A stretch of DNA of 64,000 nucleotides from Pyxidicoccus sp. MSG2. GTDB lineage: Bacteria; Myxococcota; Myxococcia; Myxococcales; Myxococcaceae. Under the pieces are notes generated by a model that did not search any database, was not told the origin of the DNA, and was given only the letters and a program-made list of their open reading frames with translations. The position numbers and the translations under genes were made by a program. This document shows, piece after piece, positions 18,920-27,278 of the stretch; position 1 is the stretch's first letter; each line of letters opens with the position of its first letter. The stretch spans positions 9,132,001 to 9,196,000 of the forward strand of contig NZ_JAPNKC010000001.1 of the NCBI RefSeq assembly GCF_026626705.1, given 5' to 3'.

Positions 18920-19672
18920 ATGTCCTCCGACACGACGAGCCCCCTCCGTTACAAGCGCATTCTCCTCAAGCTCTCGGGCGAGGCCCTGATGGGCGAAGGC
19001 AAGTACGGCATCCATCCGCCCACACTGATGGCCATCGCCGAGGAGGTCATCGAGGTGGCGCAGGCCGGCGTGGAGGTGGCCCTCGTCATCGGCGGAGGCA
19101 ACATCTTCCGCGGCGTGGCGGGCGCCACCGAGGGCATGGACCGCGCGAGCGCGGACTACATGGGGATGCTGGCCACCTGCATCAACTCCATGGCCATGCA
19201 GGACGCGCTGGAGAAGAAGGGCGTCCACACGCGCGTGCTGTCCGCCATCAAGATGGAGCAGATTGCCGAGCCCTACATCCGCCGGCGCGCGGTGCGTCAC
19301 CTGGAGAAGGGCCGCATCGTCATCTTCGCCGCGGGCACCGGCAACCCGTACTTCACGACGGACACCGCCGCTTCGCTGCGCGCCATGGAAATCAACGCGC
19401 AGGTCATCCTGAAGGCGACGAAGGTGGATGGCATCTACAACGCGGACCCGAAGAAGGACCCCACCGCGCGCCGCTACCGGACGCTGACGTACATGGACGT
19501 GCTGCGGCAGAACCTCAGTGTGATGGACTCCACGGCCATCTCGCTGTGCATGGACAACAAGCTGCCCATCATCGTCTTCGACCTGACGGTGCGTGGGAAC
19601 ATCCGCCGCGCGGTGCTCGGGGGCGGGGAGATTGGTACGCTGGTGGGCGGGACGGAGACGGCCTGGGCCTAG
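18920..19672 (+). CDS. pyrH: Uridylate kinase
   Basis: A 250-residue amino-acid-kinase-fold enzyme that phosphorylates UMP to UDP, essential for pyrimidine nucleotide supply. Motifs: YKRILLKLSGEALMGEGKYG at the N terminus, ALVIGGGNIFRG (phosphate-binding glycines), GMLATCINSMAMQDALE, FAAGTGNPYFTTDTAASLRA, and KVDGIYNADPKKDPTA. Length is typical. The gene is preceded by a 199-base gap with hairpins, so it may have its own promoter as well as receiving rpsB-tsf transcripts. frr follows after 44 bases. Confidence 0.97.
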   Translation: MSSDTTSPLRYKRILLKLSGEALMGEGKYGIHPPTLMAIAEEVIEVAQAGVEVALVIGGGNIFRGVAGATEGMDRASADYMGMLATCINSMAMQDALEKKGVHTRVLSAIKMEQIAEPYIRRRAVRHLEKGRIVIFAAGTGNPYFTTDTAASLRAMEINAQVILKATKVDGIYNADPKKDPTARRYRTLTYMDVLRQNLSVMDSTAISLCMDNKLPIIVFDLTVRGNIRRAVLGGGEIGTLVGGTETAWA

Positions 19673-19716
19673 CGTCCGGGCGCTCCCCGCCGGCAAGCAC
19701 TCAAGGAGAGACTGCA

Positions 19717-20274
19717 ATGAGTGGAGACGTCGTCGCCGAACTGAAGACTCGCATCGACAAGTCGCTCGAGGACCTCAAGAGGGAGCTGACGAAGGTGCGC
19801 ACCGGGCGCGCCAGCATCTCCATCCTGGATGGCATCCGGGTGGACTACTACGGCACGCCCACGCCGCTGTCCGGCGTGGCCAGCGTCAACGCGCCCGAGC
19901 CCCGGCTCATCACCATCAAGCCGTGGGAGAAGAGCGTCCTCAAGGAGATCGAGAAGGCGCTGCGCGAGGCGAACCTGGGCATCAACCCGATGAACGACGG
20001 GGAGATGATTCGCCTGCCCTTCCCGCCGCTCACCGAGGAGCGCCGCAAGGACATCGCCAAGCAGGTGAAGACGAAGGGTGAGGACCACAAGGTCGCCATC
20101 CGCAACGTCCGCCGCGACGCGAACGAGGCGCTCAAGGTCCAGCTCAAGGACAAGAAGATCACCGAGGACGACCACAAGCGCATCACCGAGACGGTGCAGA
20201 AGCAGACCGACGCGGGCATCGCCCAGGTGGACGACATCGTGAAGAAGAAGGAGAAGGAGGTCATGGAGGTCTGA
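19717..20274 (+). CDS. frr: Ribosome recycling factor
   Basis: A 185-residue factor that, with EF-G, splits post-termination ribosomes. The two-domain fold is clear: domain I helices with LKRELTKVRTGRASISILDG and, at the C terminus, DDHKRITETVQKQTDAGIAQ; domain II contains YYGTPTPLSGVASVNAPEPR and INPMNDGEMIRLPFPPLTEE. It starts at ATG 19717 with AAGGAGAG upstream. Length equals the family norm. Its stop overlaps the next start (TGATG), so the downstream unusual regulator is translationally coupled to frr. Confidence 0.98.
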   Translation: MSGDVVAELKTRIDKSLEDLKRELTKVRTGRASISILDGIRVDYYGTPTPLSGVASVNAPEPRLITIKPWEKSVLKEIEKALREANLGINPMNDGEMIRLPFPPLTEERRKDIAKQVKTKGEDHKVAIRNVRRDANEALKVQLKDKKITEDDHKRITETVQKQTDAGIAQVDDIVKKKEKEVMEV

Positions 20275-21530
20275 TGGCCTCCGTGCTCCTGGCCGAGCCC
20301 TCCGTGCCGGTGGCGGGCGCTCTGCGCCGCTACCTGGAGGGCGCCGGCCACGAAGTCTCCTCGGTGGGCAGCGCGGACGAAGCGCTGCGCGCCGCCCGGA
20401 TGCGTCCTCCCACCGTGCTGCTGGCCTCGGGGACGGGCACCCTGGACGGAGAGGCGCTGTGCCGCGCCCTCCGCGCGGACGGGCTCTCCGTCCCGGTGCT
20501 GCTGCTGTACCCACCCACCGAGGAGCACGCGGACGAGCGCGCCGTCGAGGCGGGCGCGGACGGGTGCCTGGTGGGGCCCCTCAAGCGCGCCAACGTGCTG
20601 ACCTGTGTCGGGCTGCTGATGCAGCGCGAGGAGGCACGGAGGCTGGCGGCCCCCGCTCCGGCCGAGGCTTCCGGCGCGACGCTCGTGCTCACGAGTGAAG
20701 ACGAGCTGAGCTTCGGGGAGTCCACGCCCGACGGGGCTTCAGGCGCGGGTTCCGTGCCCTCGCGCGACGAAGCGCGAAGGTCGGAGGGCTCCCCTCCGGG
20801 GGCGGCCTCCCGCGTGGCCTTTGCCCTGGAGGGCTCGGGCGAGGCCGTGGGCCCGGACGCCCAGGCCGGCACGGGCGTGGCGTCGACATCCTCTCGAGGG
20901 ACGGCCTCCCTGCGCGCGTCGGGGTTCGCCATCACCCCCGTGCCGGGCACGTTGACCCTCCTGGAGCCGGAGGGCCGCCGCGTCACCCGCTCGGACCTGC
21001 CCTCCGTGGGCGCATCGCCGTCGTCCTCGCCGGACTTCGAGTTCCTCAAGCGGCTGATGCTGATGGAGGTGAAGCGCAGCCGCCGCTACCGCTACCCCAT
21101 CGCCCTGCTGCTGGTGGAGCTGGACCGCTACACCGAGCGCATCGCTCCGCTCGCCCCCGCCGCCCGCACGGGTGTGCTGGCCGAGGCGCTGGGGCTGCTG
21201 GTGGCGGGCGTGCGTGACATCGACGTGGCGGTGCCCTTCTCGGACAGCCGCTTCGTGGTGTTCCTCCCGCACACGCCGCGCTCGGGCGCCCTCGTCGTGG
21301 CCGAGCGCCTGCGCGAGCGGGTGAAGTCCCTGCGGGGGCTGGCGGGCACGAGCGCGTCCGTGGGCGTGGCCGTGTCCGAGCCGCCGGCGGGCAAGGCGCC
21401 TTCGTCCGGTGGCGGGGCCCAGGTGAGCTTTGGAGGCCTGCTGAAGGAAGCGGGCGAGGCGCTGCGCCGCGCGCAGGCGGCCGGGGGCGACAGGGTGGAG
21501 CCGGCGGGCGGGAGGCCTCAGCCGGGATAG
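20274..21530 (+). CDS. Degenerate receiver plus degenerate GGDEF protein
   Basis: A 418-residue protein coupled to frr. Residues 3-118 have the receiver fold order (VLLAEPSVPVAGALRRYLEG, then AGADGCLVGPLKRANVLTCV), but the phospho-acceptor site is VLLASGTGTLDG, with Ser where Asp is expected, and the first acidic pair is reduced to one Glu. A 130-residue low-complexity linker follows. Residues from about 255 resemble GGDEF (PIALLLVELDRYTERIAPLA, then VVAERLRERVKSL and ASVGVAV), but the signature site reads PFSDSRFVVFLP instead of GGDEF. Both output and input domains thus look catalytically dead. A role as a protein- or nucleotide-binding scaffold is possible. It converges with cyaY, overlapping it by 13 bases. 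Confidence 0.72.
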   Translation: MASVLLAEPSVPVAGALRRYLEGAGHEVSSVGSADEALRAARMRPPTVLLASGTGTLDGEALCRALRADGLSVPVLLLYPPTEEHADERAVEAGADGCLVGPLKRANVLTCVGLLMQREEARRLAAPAPAEASGATLVLTSEDELSFGESTPDGASGAGSVPSRDEARRSEGSPPGAASRVAFALEGSGEAVGPDAQAGTGVASTSSRGTASLRASGFAITPVPGTLTLLEPEGRRVTRSDLPSVGASPSSSPDFEFLKRLMLMEVKRSRRYRYPIALLLVELDRYTERIAPLAPAARTGVLAEALGLLVAGVRDIDVAVPFSDSRFVVFLPHTPRSGALVVAERLRERVKSLRGLAGTSASVGVAVSEPPAGKAPSSGGGAQVSFGGLLKEAGEALRRAQAAGGDRVEPAGGRPQPG

Positions 21531-21850
21531 ATGAAGTCCACGCCGCTGATGTCGTGCACCACGTCCGCGACGAAGGCGAGCAGCTCCAGGCCCCGGCCCT
21601 TGTCGTCCTTCCAGGCGCTGGTGGCCGGGTCGTACGTGAAGTGGATGCCCTGGCCCCGGCCCGCCACCCAGATCTGCCGCACGGCGCGCTGGGTGTTGAC
21701 GATGCACTTCTCGCGGGAGCGGGCGGTGAGCGTCACCATGTCGCCCGTGCTCTCGGCCTCGAGGAGGTCCGGGTCGATGGCGTCCGCCGCGGCGAGGATG
21801 CGGCGGAACGCGGCGGTGGCGAGCTGGTTGTAGCGGGCTTCGTCCATCAT
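21518..21850 (-). CDS. cyaY: Frataxin-like iron donor protein CyaY
   Basis: A 110-residue protein of the frataxin/CyaY family, which binds iron and modulates iron-sulfur cluster assembly. The N-terminal acidic helix MMDEARYNQLATAAFRRI and the strands GDMVTLTARSREKCIVNTQ and AVRQIWVAGRGQGIHF fit the alpha-beta sandwich; AWKDDKGRGLELLAFVADVV is the C-terminal helix. Two ATGs (21850 and 21847) are adjacent; GAGG lies upstream of the first. The start is 13 bases after the sixA stop, so the two form an operon. The 3' end overlaps the convergent regulator gene. Confidence 0.9.
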   Translation of the reverse strand: MMDEARYNQLATAAFRRILAAADAIDPDLLEAESTGDMVTLTARSREKCIVNTQRAVRQIWVAGRGQGIHFTYDPATSAWKDDKGRGLELLAFVADVVHDISGVDFIYPG

Positions 21851-21863
21851 GGCCGCGCGGGCC

Positions 21864-22358
21864 TCACTGGATGACGTCGAGCACCTGCTGGCCAGGGGCC
21901 GCGTAGAACAGGAACTTCAGCTGGGGCGTCTCCCCCTCCGTGCGCTCCAGCGCGATGACGGTGCCCGGGTTGACGGGCTTGGGGAAGGACTGCATGCCCA
22001 GCAGGTGGGCCGCCAGCGCCCCCATGGAGGGCTGATGCCCCACGAGCACGAGGTTCTGGTCCGAGTGCTCGGTCAGCACCGGCTCCACCGCGCCCACGGG
22101 CATGTCCGGCAGCAGGCACCGGTGCACCTTGAGCAGACCCTCGTGCTTCGTCTCGATGGAGAGAATCTGCGCCGTCTGCACCGTGCGCACCAGCGGGCTG
22201 GTCAGGATGAGACCCACGGGGCCCATGCGCTCCGACAGCGACGCGAAGTGCTGCGACGTCGTGGCGCGGGCCTTCGCGGTGAGCGCGCGCGCCTCGTCGC
22301 CGAGACCCTCGGGGATCTCTGCGTCCGCATCGCCGTGCCTAACCAGGAAAATCCTCAA
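21864..22358 (-). CDS. sixA: Histidine-phosphatase-superfamily protein, SixA type
   Basis: A 164-residue enzyme. MRIFLVRHGDADAEIPEG carries the RHG catalytic motif at the N terminus; ILTSPLVRTVQTAQIL supplies the second Arg and LVLVGHQPSMGALAAHLLG the second catalytic His. Length and motifs match SixA, which dephosphorylates phosphohistidine on HPt domains or on NPr. No HPt or phosphorelay kinase is adjacent here; the downstream partner is cyaY. The gene is divergent from the lipoprotein gene, with 185 bases between their starts. The function as a protein phosphohistidine phosphatase is by family only. Confidence 0.85.
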   Translation of the reverse strand: MRIFLVRHGDADAEIPEGLGDEARALTAKARATTSQHFASLSERMGPVGLILTSPLVRTVQTAQILSIETKHEGLLKVHRCLLPDMPVGAVEPVLTEHSDQNLVLVGHQPSMGALAAHLLGMQSFPKPVNPGTVIALERTEGETPQLKFLFYAAPGQQVLDVIQ

Positions 22359-22543
22359 AGTCCCTCCACCGCTTTCGACAGGACCGCGGTTCGTACACGA
22401 GCGCGGCCGGGTAGGTCAAAGGTAATGCGGCGATTGTTCAGTGGCCGGAACAACTCCGTCGTGCCAGAGAGAGAAGGGCGTCACCGGCCGCCGCGCAAGT
22501 GGCGGAAGTTCCCGGTGTCCCCGGCCCGTCTGGAGGAAGACGC

Positions 22544-23212
22544 ATGCGCACCGTGCTGTCGGGACTGTTGGTACTGCTGACCTTCTCGGCTTGTAAGAAG
22601 GAAGAGGCCGCACCTCGCCCGGCACCCGGGGAGGCAGCCGAGCCAGCCAACGGCACCCCGGCGGGAGGGGAGGCCGAGGTCGGTCCGTACACCGTGACGA
22701 AGGAGAAGCTGGACGCGTACGTCGGCTACCAGCGGCGCATGCTGGACGTGTACGGCTCGCTGCTCAAGGGGCTGCACGGCCTGGGCGCGCTGGTGGACGC
22801 GGGCACCCCGGAGGCCATGGCGTCCGCGCGCGCGGGGCTGAAGGTGGTGGAGGCGAAGGCCAAGGCGGAGGCCGAGGCCCGGCAGCAGGCGGGGCTGAGC
22901 GAGAACGACGTCAACGGCATCGCCGAGGTGGTGACGGCGGTCATCAGCCAGCGGCAGCTCGGCCGCACGCTCCAGTACGAGGAGGAGCTGAAGAAGCTGG
23001 AGGCGCTCCAGGCGAAGCTCCCTCCCGAGCAGCAGGAGGGGCTCGCGGCCCAGGTGGCCTCCATGCGCCGCCAGGTGGAGGCCTTCGAGAAGCTGGCCGA
23101 CGCGCGCCGCGACTACGGCGACGCCAACGTGGACGTGGTCCTCACCCGCGAGGACGACCTGATGAAGAACTACCAGGAGATGCTGCGGGTCTTCACCGGC
23201 ACGCGCCGGTGA
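22544..23212 (+). CDS. Lipoprotein, helical, unknown function
   Basis: A 222-residue protein with a lipoprotein signal: MRTVLSGLLVLLTFSAC, with the lipidated Cys at residue 17 followed by KK. The start ATG 22544 has GGAGGAAGA upstream. A Pro/Ala/Glu linker leads to a highly helical body rich in Glu, Lys and Ala (for example VVEAKAKAEAEARQQAG and EEELKKLEALQAKLPPEQQE), which suggests a coiled coil in the periplasm or at the outer membrane. No catalytic motif is visible. A similar lipoprotein opening (SACKKEEA) and another ending in PACQKEEAPAA (60226) share only the lipobox style. It ends in a hairpin that spans its stop codon. Confidence 0.75.
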   Translation: MRTVLSGLLVLLTFSACKKEEAAPRPAPGEAAEPANGTPAGGEAEVGPYTVTKEKLDAYVGYQRRMLDVYGSLLKGLHGLGALVDAGTPEAMASARAGLKVVEAKAKAEAEARQQAGLSENDVNGIAEVVTAVISQRQLGRTLQYEEELKKLEALQAKLPPEQQEGLAAQVASMRRQVEAFEKLADARRDYGDANVDVVLTREDDLMKNYQEMLRVFTGTRR

Positions 23213-23214
23213 AG
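23191..23214 (+). terminator. Perfect hairpin across the lipoprotein stop codon
   Basis: CTTCACCGGC (23191-23200) pairs perfectly with GCCGGTGAAG (23205-23214) around an ACGC loop. The TGA stop at 23210-23212 lies in the right arm. No T run follows; a second hairpin begins 3 bases later. Confidence 0.5.
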
Positions 23215-23216
23215 AC

Positions 23217-23234
23217 CCGGGGCTCGGAGCCCGG
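23217..23234. terminator. GC hairpin between convergent genes
   Basis: CCGGGGCT (23217-23224) pairs with AGCCCGG (23228-23234), with one bulged G and a CGG loop. It lies in the 36-base gap between the converging lipoprotein and flavoprotein genes and could terminate from either side. Confidence 0.4.
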
Positions 23235-23248
23235 AAGCGCGCCGTGCC

Positions 23249-26200
23249 TCAGACGCGCTTGAGGTGCGGCGCCTTCTTGAGGAGCTGCGCCAGGTAGACG
23301 TCCGCCACCTTCTCCATGACGGTGTTGCCGCGCAGGCGCTGGTTGAGGTTGACGAAGTCCACCTGGTCCAGCCGCTGGTCCTGGTTGTAGCAGGAGAACA
23401 CCCACGTCTCCTTGCCGGTGAGCGGGTCCACGTGCCGCTGGAGGCACTGGGCGCAGATCTCCTTCATCATGCACTGCATCGGCGAGTTGATGGAGCCGAT
23501 GGCCTCGTGGCCGGGCTTGAGGTGCGGCTGGAGCACGCCGTGCCGCGCCTCGGCCACCGCGCGCATCATCCGGTCCGAGCCGATGGCGATGATGCGGTCC
23601 ACCTCCGCCAGGGAGATGACGGGCGCCGGGCCCAGCTTGTTCTCCGCATAGGCCAGCATGGCCTGCACCACGTTGCCCCGGAACGCCGAGTCCTGCGGGC
23701 GCCGCGGCGCAATCGTGTCACCCGTGTCCACGGACCACACAATCTGGTCCGTGCCGGCTTCAATCTCGTCCTGCTTGAAGGAGTCCGACTTCTGCCGGTA
23801 GCCGGCGAAGTAGACGACGCGGCAGCCGGCCGCCTTGAGCGAGCGGGCGATGGAGAAGAGCACCGCGTTGCCCAGGCCGCCGCCCACGAGCGCCACCGTC
23901 TCGTTGTGGCCGATTTCCGTGGGCGCGCCGGTGGGGCCCATCAGCACCACCTGCTCGCCCGGGGTGAGCGCCGCGCACAGGCGCGAGGACGAGCCCATCT
24001 CCAGGACGATGGTGCCCATCAGCCCCTTCTCCTTGTCCACCCACGCGCCGGTGAGGGCCAGGCCCTCCATGGTGAGGCGCATGCCGTCCACCACGGGCGC
24101 GTTCCGCTCGAAGTTCTGCAGGCGGTAGAACTGGCCGGGGGAGAAGTGGCTCGCCGCGAAGGGCGCACGGACCACCACTTCCACAATCGTCGGAGTCAGC
24201 CGGTTGACGGCGACGACGGTGGCCGTGAAGGCCTCGTCCAGCTTCGCGAAGTGCGCGGCGCGCTGCTCCTCGCGGCGGGCCTGGGCCACCTCGTCGGTGA
24301 AGTCCATGGCCGCCACTTCCTTCGCGTACAGGCGAGCCACCTGCGGGTGGCCGTCCTTCGCGCTGGCCATGGCCTTCACCACGTTGCCCGCGTAGGTGGG
24401 GTGGTTGTCGCCGTAGAAGGAGATGAGGTGGCCGTCCTTCCGGTACGACGTGAAGAAGCCCGCCTTCGCCGCCGGGTCCTCCTTGGCCTTCACGGGCTTC
24501 AGCTCGAAGCCGTCATCGGCCTCCACCAGTTCGTGGCCCTGGAAGTACTCCCCGCGCGCGTCGAGCTGGAAGGTGCCCGGGTATTCCTTCTCGTACGTGA
24601 CGTTGGGCGACGTGCCGGCGGCGACGCACACCGTGCGCGCGGGCAGCTCGAAGAACTGCCCGCTGCCCTTCAACTTGCCGTCCACCGTCACCTGGCGCTC
24701 GAAGCGCAGCGCGCGCACCGCGCCGGACGCGTCCTGCAGTGCCTCCACGGGGCTCATGCGCTCGATGAAGCGGATGCCCTCCTCGAGCGCCTTGGTGACT
24801 TCCTCGTGGTTGAGGCGGTAGGCGGGGGACTCGGTGAGGCTGCGGCGGTAGACGAGGCTCACCCCGCCCCAGCCGCGCACCAGCTTGATGAAGTCCGGGT
24901 TGCGCCCCTCGGCCTGCGCCTTCTCGCGCTCGGCGCGCACCGCGCGGCCGTGCTCCAGGAAGGTCTGGTAGGAGGCTCGCTCCTCGGCGTCCAGGCGGGC
25001 CAGCACGCCCTCCTCGCCGAGGTCCGCCACCAGTCGCTCATGGCGGGCGAGCGTCTTCTCCACCTGCACCGGGTAGTACGCCATCAGCTCGGTGGCGGTG
25101 TCGATGCCGGTGAGGCCGCCGCCGATGACGATGGCGGGCAATTGCACCTGGAGGTTGGCCAGCGAGTCCTTCTTGAAGGCGCCGGTGAGCTGCAGCGCCA
25201 TGAGGAAGTCGCTCGCCTTGCGGATGCCCCGGATGAGGTTGTTCTTCATCCCGATGATGGTGGGGCGCCCCGCGCCGGCGGCGATGGCGATGTGGTCGAA
25301 GCCCAGCTCCCACGCGTCTTCAATCGTCAGCGTGCCACCGAAGCGCACGCCGCCGTAGATGCGGAAGCCCTCGCGGCGCGCGAGCGTGAGGTGGATGAGC
25401 GTGAGGAAGTTCTTGTCCCAGCGCACGGTGATTCCGTACTCGGACACGCCGCCGAAGCCCTCCAGCACGCGCTCGTCCAGCTCGCTGGTGAGCGCGGACC
25501 AGTCGCGGATGGGCCGCAGGGCGCGGCCGTTGCGGCCCACCAGGTCATCCGGGAAGGGCTCGATCTTGAGGCCGTCCACGCCGGTGACGCCGAAGCCCTC
25601 GTTGAGCAGGTAGTGGGACAGCGTGTAGCCGGCGGGGCCCAGGCCCACCACCAGCACGTTGCGGCCCACGTAGGGCAGGGCGTACGGGCGGCGGACGTTG
25701 AGCGGGTTCCACCGGGTGAGCAGCCCGTAGATTTCGAAGCCCCAGGGCAAGTCCAGCACGTCCGTGAGGGTGGCCGTCTCCGCCAGGGGGATGTTCACCG
25801 GCTCCTGCTTCTGGAAGATGCACGCCTTCATGCAGTCATTGCAGATGCGGTGGCCGGTGCCCGGGCACATCGGGTTGTCCAGCGTCACCATGGCCAGCGC
25901 GGCCACGGAGTTGCCCTCGCGCTTGAGCAGGTGCGCCTCGGAGATGCGCTCGTCGAGCGGGCACCCGTTGAGCGGAATCCCCAGCGGGTTCTTCTTGTAG
26001 CTGTGCCCCTCCGCCACCGGGTCCTTCGCGGGGAAGCCCTTGGAGCACGAGTCCTTCGAGCGCTCGTGGCAGATGACGCAGTAGTCCACCTCGTTCATCA
26101 CGTCGCGCGAGGTGCCGCGGCGGTCCGTGAGCTTGAAGCCGTCGCGGTGGCGCAGGTGGTGCTCGTCCCCCTCCGTGATTTCGGGCAGCTCCGGGTCCGG

Positions 26201-27028
26201 GCGCTTCAGCTGGACGAGCTGGTCGAACACCAGCGGCTTGGGAATCCGGTGCGTGGACCACGCGTGGAAGACGTCCTTCGTCTCCGGGTGCAGGGCGCGC
26301 GCGTACGTCCAGCGGTCCGCCAGCGACAGGAGCGCGCGGACGGCCTGCAGCTCCGCGGCGTCGTCGCCCTGGGTGACGAGGCTGGAGCCGAAGGCGTCAC
26401 GCCCTTCCGGGGTGGACACGAGCCCCTCGCGCAGCGCCGCCCATCGGGCGCGCATCGCCTCCGCGCGGGGCTGCAGCTCCGCGGGGAGGCTGCCGGCGAA
26501 CAGCCGCTCCAGGTCCATCAGCGTGAGGACGGACTCGGCCAGGCCGCGCTCCAAATCGCCCGTGGCCAGCGCCTCCGGGAAGCCGAGCTGCATCAGGAGC
26601 CGCATGCGCGCGTCCAGCGAGGGGAACTCGGCCAGCGAGGGGCGGTCCGCGGCGCCCTTCTTGAAAACGCGGCGGGTGATGAACTCGCGCTTGAAGTCGA
26701 AGAGGGGCAGCTCGCCCTTGAGGCGGCCGGCCAGGCGCTCGAGCTCCGACTCGAGGCGGAAGAGCTTCGCGACGAAGCGCGACACGTGGCGGGACACGCG
26801 CACGAGCAGGTCCGACTCGGCGGGGCCGGTGAGGCTGGTGCCCCCGGATTTGCGGTACGCCTCGTAGCTCTGGAAGAGCTCGGGTTCGTCCTCGGCGAGC
26901 TGCGCGTCGAAGCGCTCCATCAGCCGGCGCAGGCCGCGCGGGCGGTAGAGGTCCTCGAAGGTGAAGCCCGGCAGGCCCAGGGTGAGGGTGGGAGCGGAGT
27001 CGGAGGGCAGGTCGGTCAAGGCGCGCAT
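23249..27028 (-). CDS. Large fused FAD/iron-sulfur oxidoreductase (NfnB-like plus NfnA/PyrK-like)
   Basis: A 1259-residue protein. Residues 1-300 are helical and unfamiliar. A Cys-rich part follows: YCVICHERSKDSC near 316 and MCPGTGHRICNDCMKACIFQ near 385, as in the cluster-binding N domain of glutamate-synthase-type flavoproteins. An FAD Rossmann motif VLVVGLGPAGYTLSHYLL lies near 456 and a second nucleotide site AIVIGGGLTGIDTATELM near 635. From about 938 it is a ferredoxin-reductase-like unit: FSPGQFYRLQNF, VALVGGGLGNAVLFSIARSL near 1046, and a C-terminal CMMKEICAQCLQRH plus FSC cluster site, as in PyrK/NfnA. The order suggests electron transfer between NAD(P)H and an iron-sulfur acceptor. 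The acceptor and the role of the N-terminal domain are unknown. The product is probably cytoplasmic. Confidence 0.82.
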   Translation of the reverse strand: MRALTDLPSDSAPTLTLGLPGFTFEDLYRPRGLRRLMERFDAQLAEDEPELFQSYEAYRKSGGTSLTGPAESDLLVRVSRHVSRFVAKLFRLESELERLAGRLKGELPLFDFKREFITRRVFKKGAADRPSLAEFPSLDARMRLLMQLGFPEALATGDLERGLAESVLTLMDLERLFAGSLPAELQPRAEAMRARWAALREGLVSTPEGRDAFGSSLVTQGDDAAELQAVRALLSLADRWTYARALHPETKDVFHAWSTHRIPKPLVFDQLVQLKRPDPELPEITEGDEHHLRHRDGFKLTDRRGTSRDVMNEVDYCVICHERSKDSCSKGFPAKDPVAEGHSYKKNPLGIPLNGCPLDERISEAHLLKREGNSVAALAMVTLDNPMCPGTGHRICNDCMKACIFQKQEPVNIPLAETATLTDVLDLPWGFEIYGLLTRWNPLNVRRPYALPYVGRNVLVVGLGPAGYTLSHYLLNEGFGVTGVDGLKIEPFPDDLVGRNGRALRPIRDWSALTSELDERVLEGFGGVSEYGITVRWDKNFLTLIHLTLARREGFRIYGGVRFGGTLTIEDAWELGFDHIAIAAGAGRPTIIGMKNNLIRGIRKASDFLMALQLTGAFKKDSLANLQVQLPAIVIGGGLTGIDTATELMAYYPVQVEKTLARHERLVADLGEEGVLARLDAEERASYQTFLEHGRAVRAEREKAQAEGRNPDFIKLVRGWGGVSLVYRRSLTESPAYRLNHEEVTKALEEGIRFIERMSPVEALQDASGAVRALRFERQVTVDGKLKGSGQFFELPARTVCVAAGTSPNVTYEKEYPGTFQLDARGEYFQGHELVEADDGFELKPVKAKEDPAAKAGFFTSYRKDGHLISFYGDNHPTYAGNVVKAMASAKDGHPQVARLYAKEVAAMDFTDEVAQARREEQRAAHFAKLDEAFTATVVAVNRLTPTIVEVVVRAPFAASHFSPGQFYRLQNFERNAPVVDGMRLTMEGLALTGAWVDKEKGLMGTIVLEMGSSSRLCAALTPGEQVVLMGPTGAPTEIGHNETVALVGGGLGNAVLFSIARSLKAAGCRVVYFAGYRQKSDSFKQDEIEAGTDQIVWSVDTGDTIAPRRPQDSAFRGNVVQAMLAYAENKLGPAPVISLAEVDRIIAIGSDRMMRAVAEARHGVLQPHLKPGHEAIGSINSPMQCMMKEICAQCLQRHVDPLTGKETWVFSCYNQDQRLDQVDFVNLNQRLRGNTVMEKVADVYLAQLLKKAPHLKRV

Positions 27029-27278
27029 ATCACTGAAGGTGTGAGAGGAACCTGGGGGAACGGCTCCCGGGCGGGGCCTATTTCGCGGTCAGTCGCCCGG
27101 AATGCAAGCGGGCTCAGCACCGCGCGTGAAGGACGGCGATGGGAGCGATTGGCCCGGCTTCGGTTGTAACGCGGCCGGCCGCGCAAGACACCTCGGCCCG
27201 CGTCATGTCCGGCGTGAGGCGAGTCCCACCCACCTGCCGTGTTGTGGGGGCCCGCCCTCGGGGATACGGTGCGCCGCC

